Source of the DNA: Phlebiopsis flavidoalba
Lineage: Eukaryota; Basidiomycota; Agaricomycetes; Polyporales; Phanerochaetaceae
DNA: 64,000 nucleotides
Assembly (NCBI GenBank): GCA_035772785.1
Contig: JAOCPU010000009.1
Coordinates: 558,001-622,000 of the forward strand
Reading direction: 5' to 3'
The notes beneath the pieces are model-generated. The model did no database searches. It was given only the letters and a program-made list of their open reading frames with translations, and was not told the DNA's origin. Shown here piece by piece: positions 62,801 through 64,000 of the stretch (positions within the stretch are counted from its first letter, which is position 1; the number at the start of each line of letters is the position of its first letter). The position numbers were made by a program, and so were the translations under genes.

Positions 62801-63139
62801 TCAAGTCGCCTTGGTCCGAAAGTCAGCCCTCCCCTAGTATCATCAAGGTCTGCAAATCAGTCATCGACATCGGTCGACGAATCGGACACGACACCTGTGC
62901 AGCCACCCAATGTCATCTCCCTCAATGACGACGATCCCTTCACCGTGCCACCGGCTCTGGCAGCCTTTGCTAACGCTATTTCTCCGACGGCCTCAATATC
63001 ATCTGGCCGACGCACCCCTGTCACCCCTCCTATGCCTAGCAAACCATTGATACCCGGAGCCTCCCCCGCGCCGTCAATATCCCCGCCGAGCTCTGCAAGC
63101 CAACATCGCAAAGACGGTAGCTCATCGTCGGCAGAATAG
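59849..63139 (+). CDS. F-BAR and RhoGAP domain protein (Rgd1/Rga7-8-like)
   Basis: GTPase-activating protein for Rho-family switches, working at curved membrane during polar growth or septation. The ATG at 59849 (MSSSTEAGPSARSS; an upstream in-frame ATG at 59810 is possible) leads to QFDANLRLLTDSYLSFFQER and RRIEEQ, the start of the F-BAR helices. KTTDTYFDDKF, WTEIRDNVER, EVINPLVALK and VDGLFPKLKRNYMKKSQEVE continue them to about 60570. A Pro/Ser linker follows, then the last F-BAR helices (RKSIHWLETLRLRRVKILEGG, 61080). The RhoGAP domain begins FGVSLVDYATAKG. The arginine finger IYR (61621-61629) is split from VSG by a 55 bp intron (61630-61684). Then LYLRELPEPLFKFPLQD and KNKMDARNLAIVFGSVIF (62160-62210) complete the GAP. 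The C-terminal tail is Pro-rich with SH3-type PPPPPRP motifs, and the stop ends at 63139. Confidence 0.92.
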
Positions 63140-63773
63140 GAGCGCGAAGACTCAGGACGACGCTGTTGTACCCAGTTATACCCGAAATTCGAAATCTGTA
63201 TCACTAAGGCCGTGAACGTGTTGAATTCTTGATTTCGACTAGCTCTCGATTGTTTACGATGTTATGGGTATTTAGTAGTAGCTTCGTTGCAAAGGTGTAT
63301 CCTTGTTGGGTATTTAACCTGCATGAGTGTAATTTCGCTGTTGTGTTGTCGCGGCTATAGTGTACAAGATGTCGAGGTATTCAGCTGTAGCAAGCCAGAT
63401 TGGACTGTAGTATTGGACGATATGATACTTTGTAGATTCCGTCATTCAGCAGCGAGTCTGTAATGGCCACTTTGCTCTTGGACACTCACGAGCTTCATCT
63501 GTCTTCGAGAATGCGAGTCTTGTCGCCAACCTGGAATTATCAAGAGCACAGCCCACTCAAAAGTTCCATACCGTTCTCCGCGAGGGCTTTCGTTGTCTTA
63601 ATCTCACACGACTGCGTGGCATACCCAGGATGTATCCCGTAAAACAACAGTGCTATGCATTGTACAAGAGTAACGTGGCGCATCCCGGGCCGCAGCATCA
63701 CCTAAAGCATGTCGAGCAGTTTTCCATCCAGCAACGACTCTATATCTTCCACTTTGAGACCAATAAAAATCTT
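63140..63773. other. region between convergent gene ends
   Basis: About 0.63 kb that should hold the 3' regions of the RhoGAP gene and of the partial minus-strand gene to the right. Nothing else recognised. Confidence 0.5.
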
Positions 63774-64000
63774 CTATTCTTCTTCCTCTCCTGGGCTATT
63801 CTGTTCTCGCTTTTGTTGAGCGCTGTCCAGACCTGTATTATCCAGTCCGTCGGCTCGAATGTTTTCGCTGGTAAGGGGTAGCCTGTCTTCGCTGGAGCAA
63901 ATCTCACCGCTCAGCATATCATCAGGCTGAGGCGGTGGGTCATGCAGAAGATCCTCAGGGTTAATGACAATCACGTTGATTCCATCAGGTTCCCGAACAG
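63774..64000 (-). CDS. C-terminal part of an unknown protein, cut by the right edge
   Basis: An uninterrupted minus-strand frame enters from the right edge (REPDGINVIVINPEDLLHDP), continues PPPQPDDMLSGE and ends QQKREQNSPGEEEE with a TAG at 63774. The acidic, Pro/Ser-containing composition looks like a disordered C-terminal tail. No domain can be assigned from this part. The convergent position relative to the RhoGAP gene supports a real 3' end. Confidence 0.5.
   Translation of the reverse strand, partial: VREPDGINVIVINPEDLLHDPPPQPDDMLSGEICSSEDRLPLTSENIRADGLDNTGLDSAQQKREQNSPGEEEE

Noticed and set aside
1..64000. CRISPR arrays, bacterial operons, ribosomal RNA genes, LTR retrotransposons or a biosynthetic gene cluster
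   Set aside because: No regularly spaced repeats, no rRNA sequence, no reverse transcriptase or long direct terminal repeats, and no PKS/NRPS/terpene core enzyme were seen. The gene set is eukaryotic housekeeping plus transporters.

Overview
The window is nuclear DNA from a filamentous fungus, most likely a mushroom-forming basidiomycete (Agaricomycetes). The signs are genes cut by many 50-65 bp GT..AG introns, a glycoside hydrolase family 76 (GH76) gene family of the fungal secreted/membrane-anchored type, fungal ABCC transporters and a Cys-3-type bZIP factor. No bacterial, organellar or viral genes were seen. Almost every recognisable gene, including single-copy essential ones (RIP1, NPL4, ECM16/DHX37), needs several 1-2 base frame corrections to read through. 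I take this as base-level assembly error rather than mass gene death, so gene ends are given where the homologous reading begins and stops, and most intron borders are approximate.

Layout. 1-18 kb: four tandem minus-strand GH76-like genes, each with a signal peptide, a catalytic-type domain, a C-terminal membrane span and a cytosolic tail, plus a possible tail fragment of a fifth. The array also holds a stray copy of the 3' part of NPL4 (11.3-12.1 kb) and, beside it, a 651 bp inverted-repeat element flanked by TTA that looks like a PIF/Harbinger-type MITE (12.18-12.83 kb). 18.2-20.6 kb: the full NPL4 gene (minus). 21.5-27.2 kb: a compact plus-strand run of a bZIP factor, COX19, a glycerophosphodiester phosphodiesterase and the Rieske protein RIP1. 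27.7-34.7 kb: a plus-strand full-length ABCC transporter. 34.7-40.7 kb: a gene-poor stretch holding a minus-strand SRPK-like kinase core. 40.7-42.4 kb: a Ste20/OSR1-like kinase with DLG instead of DFG. 43.7 kb: tRNA-Gln(CTG). 43.9-48.5 kb: the ribosome-biogenesis DEAH helicase ECM16/DHX37 (minus). 48.8-51.2 kb: two poorly resolved plus-strand coding regions. 51.4-58.9 kb: a second, paralogous ABCC transporter (minus). 59.8-63.1 kb: an F-BAR/RhoGAP protein. The right edge cuts a minus-strand gene with an acidic C-terminus.

Most genes are ordinary eukaryotic housekeeping genes and do not form one pathway. The parts shaped by recent genome dynamics are the GH76 array with its NPL4 fragment and MITE, and the pair of ABCC paralogues. 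I found no convincing new multi-gene system. The best leads are the GH76 array, the unusual kinases and the simple-sequence tracts.
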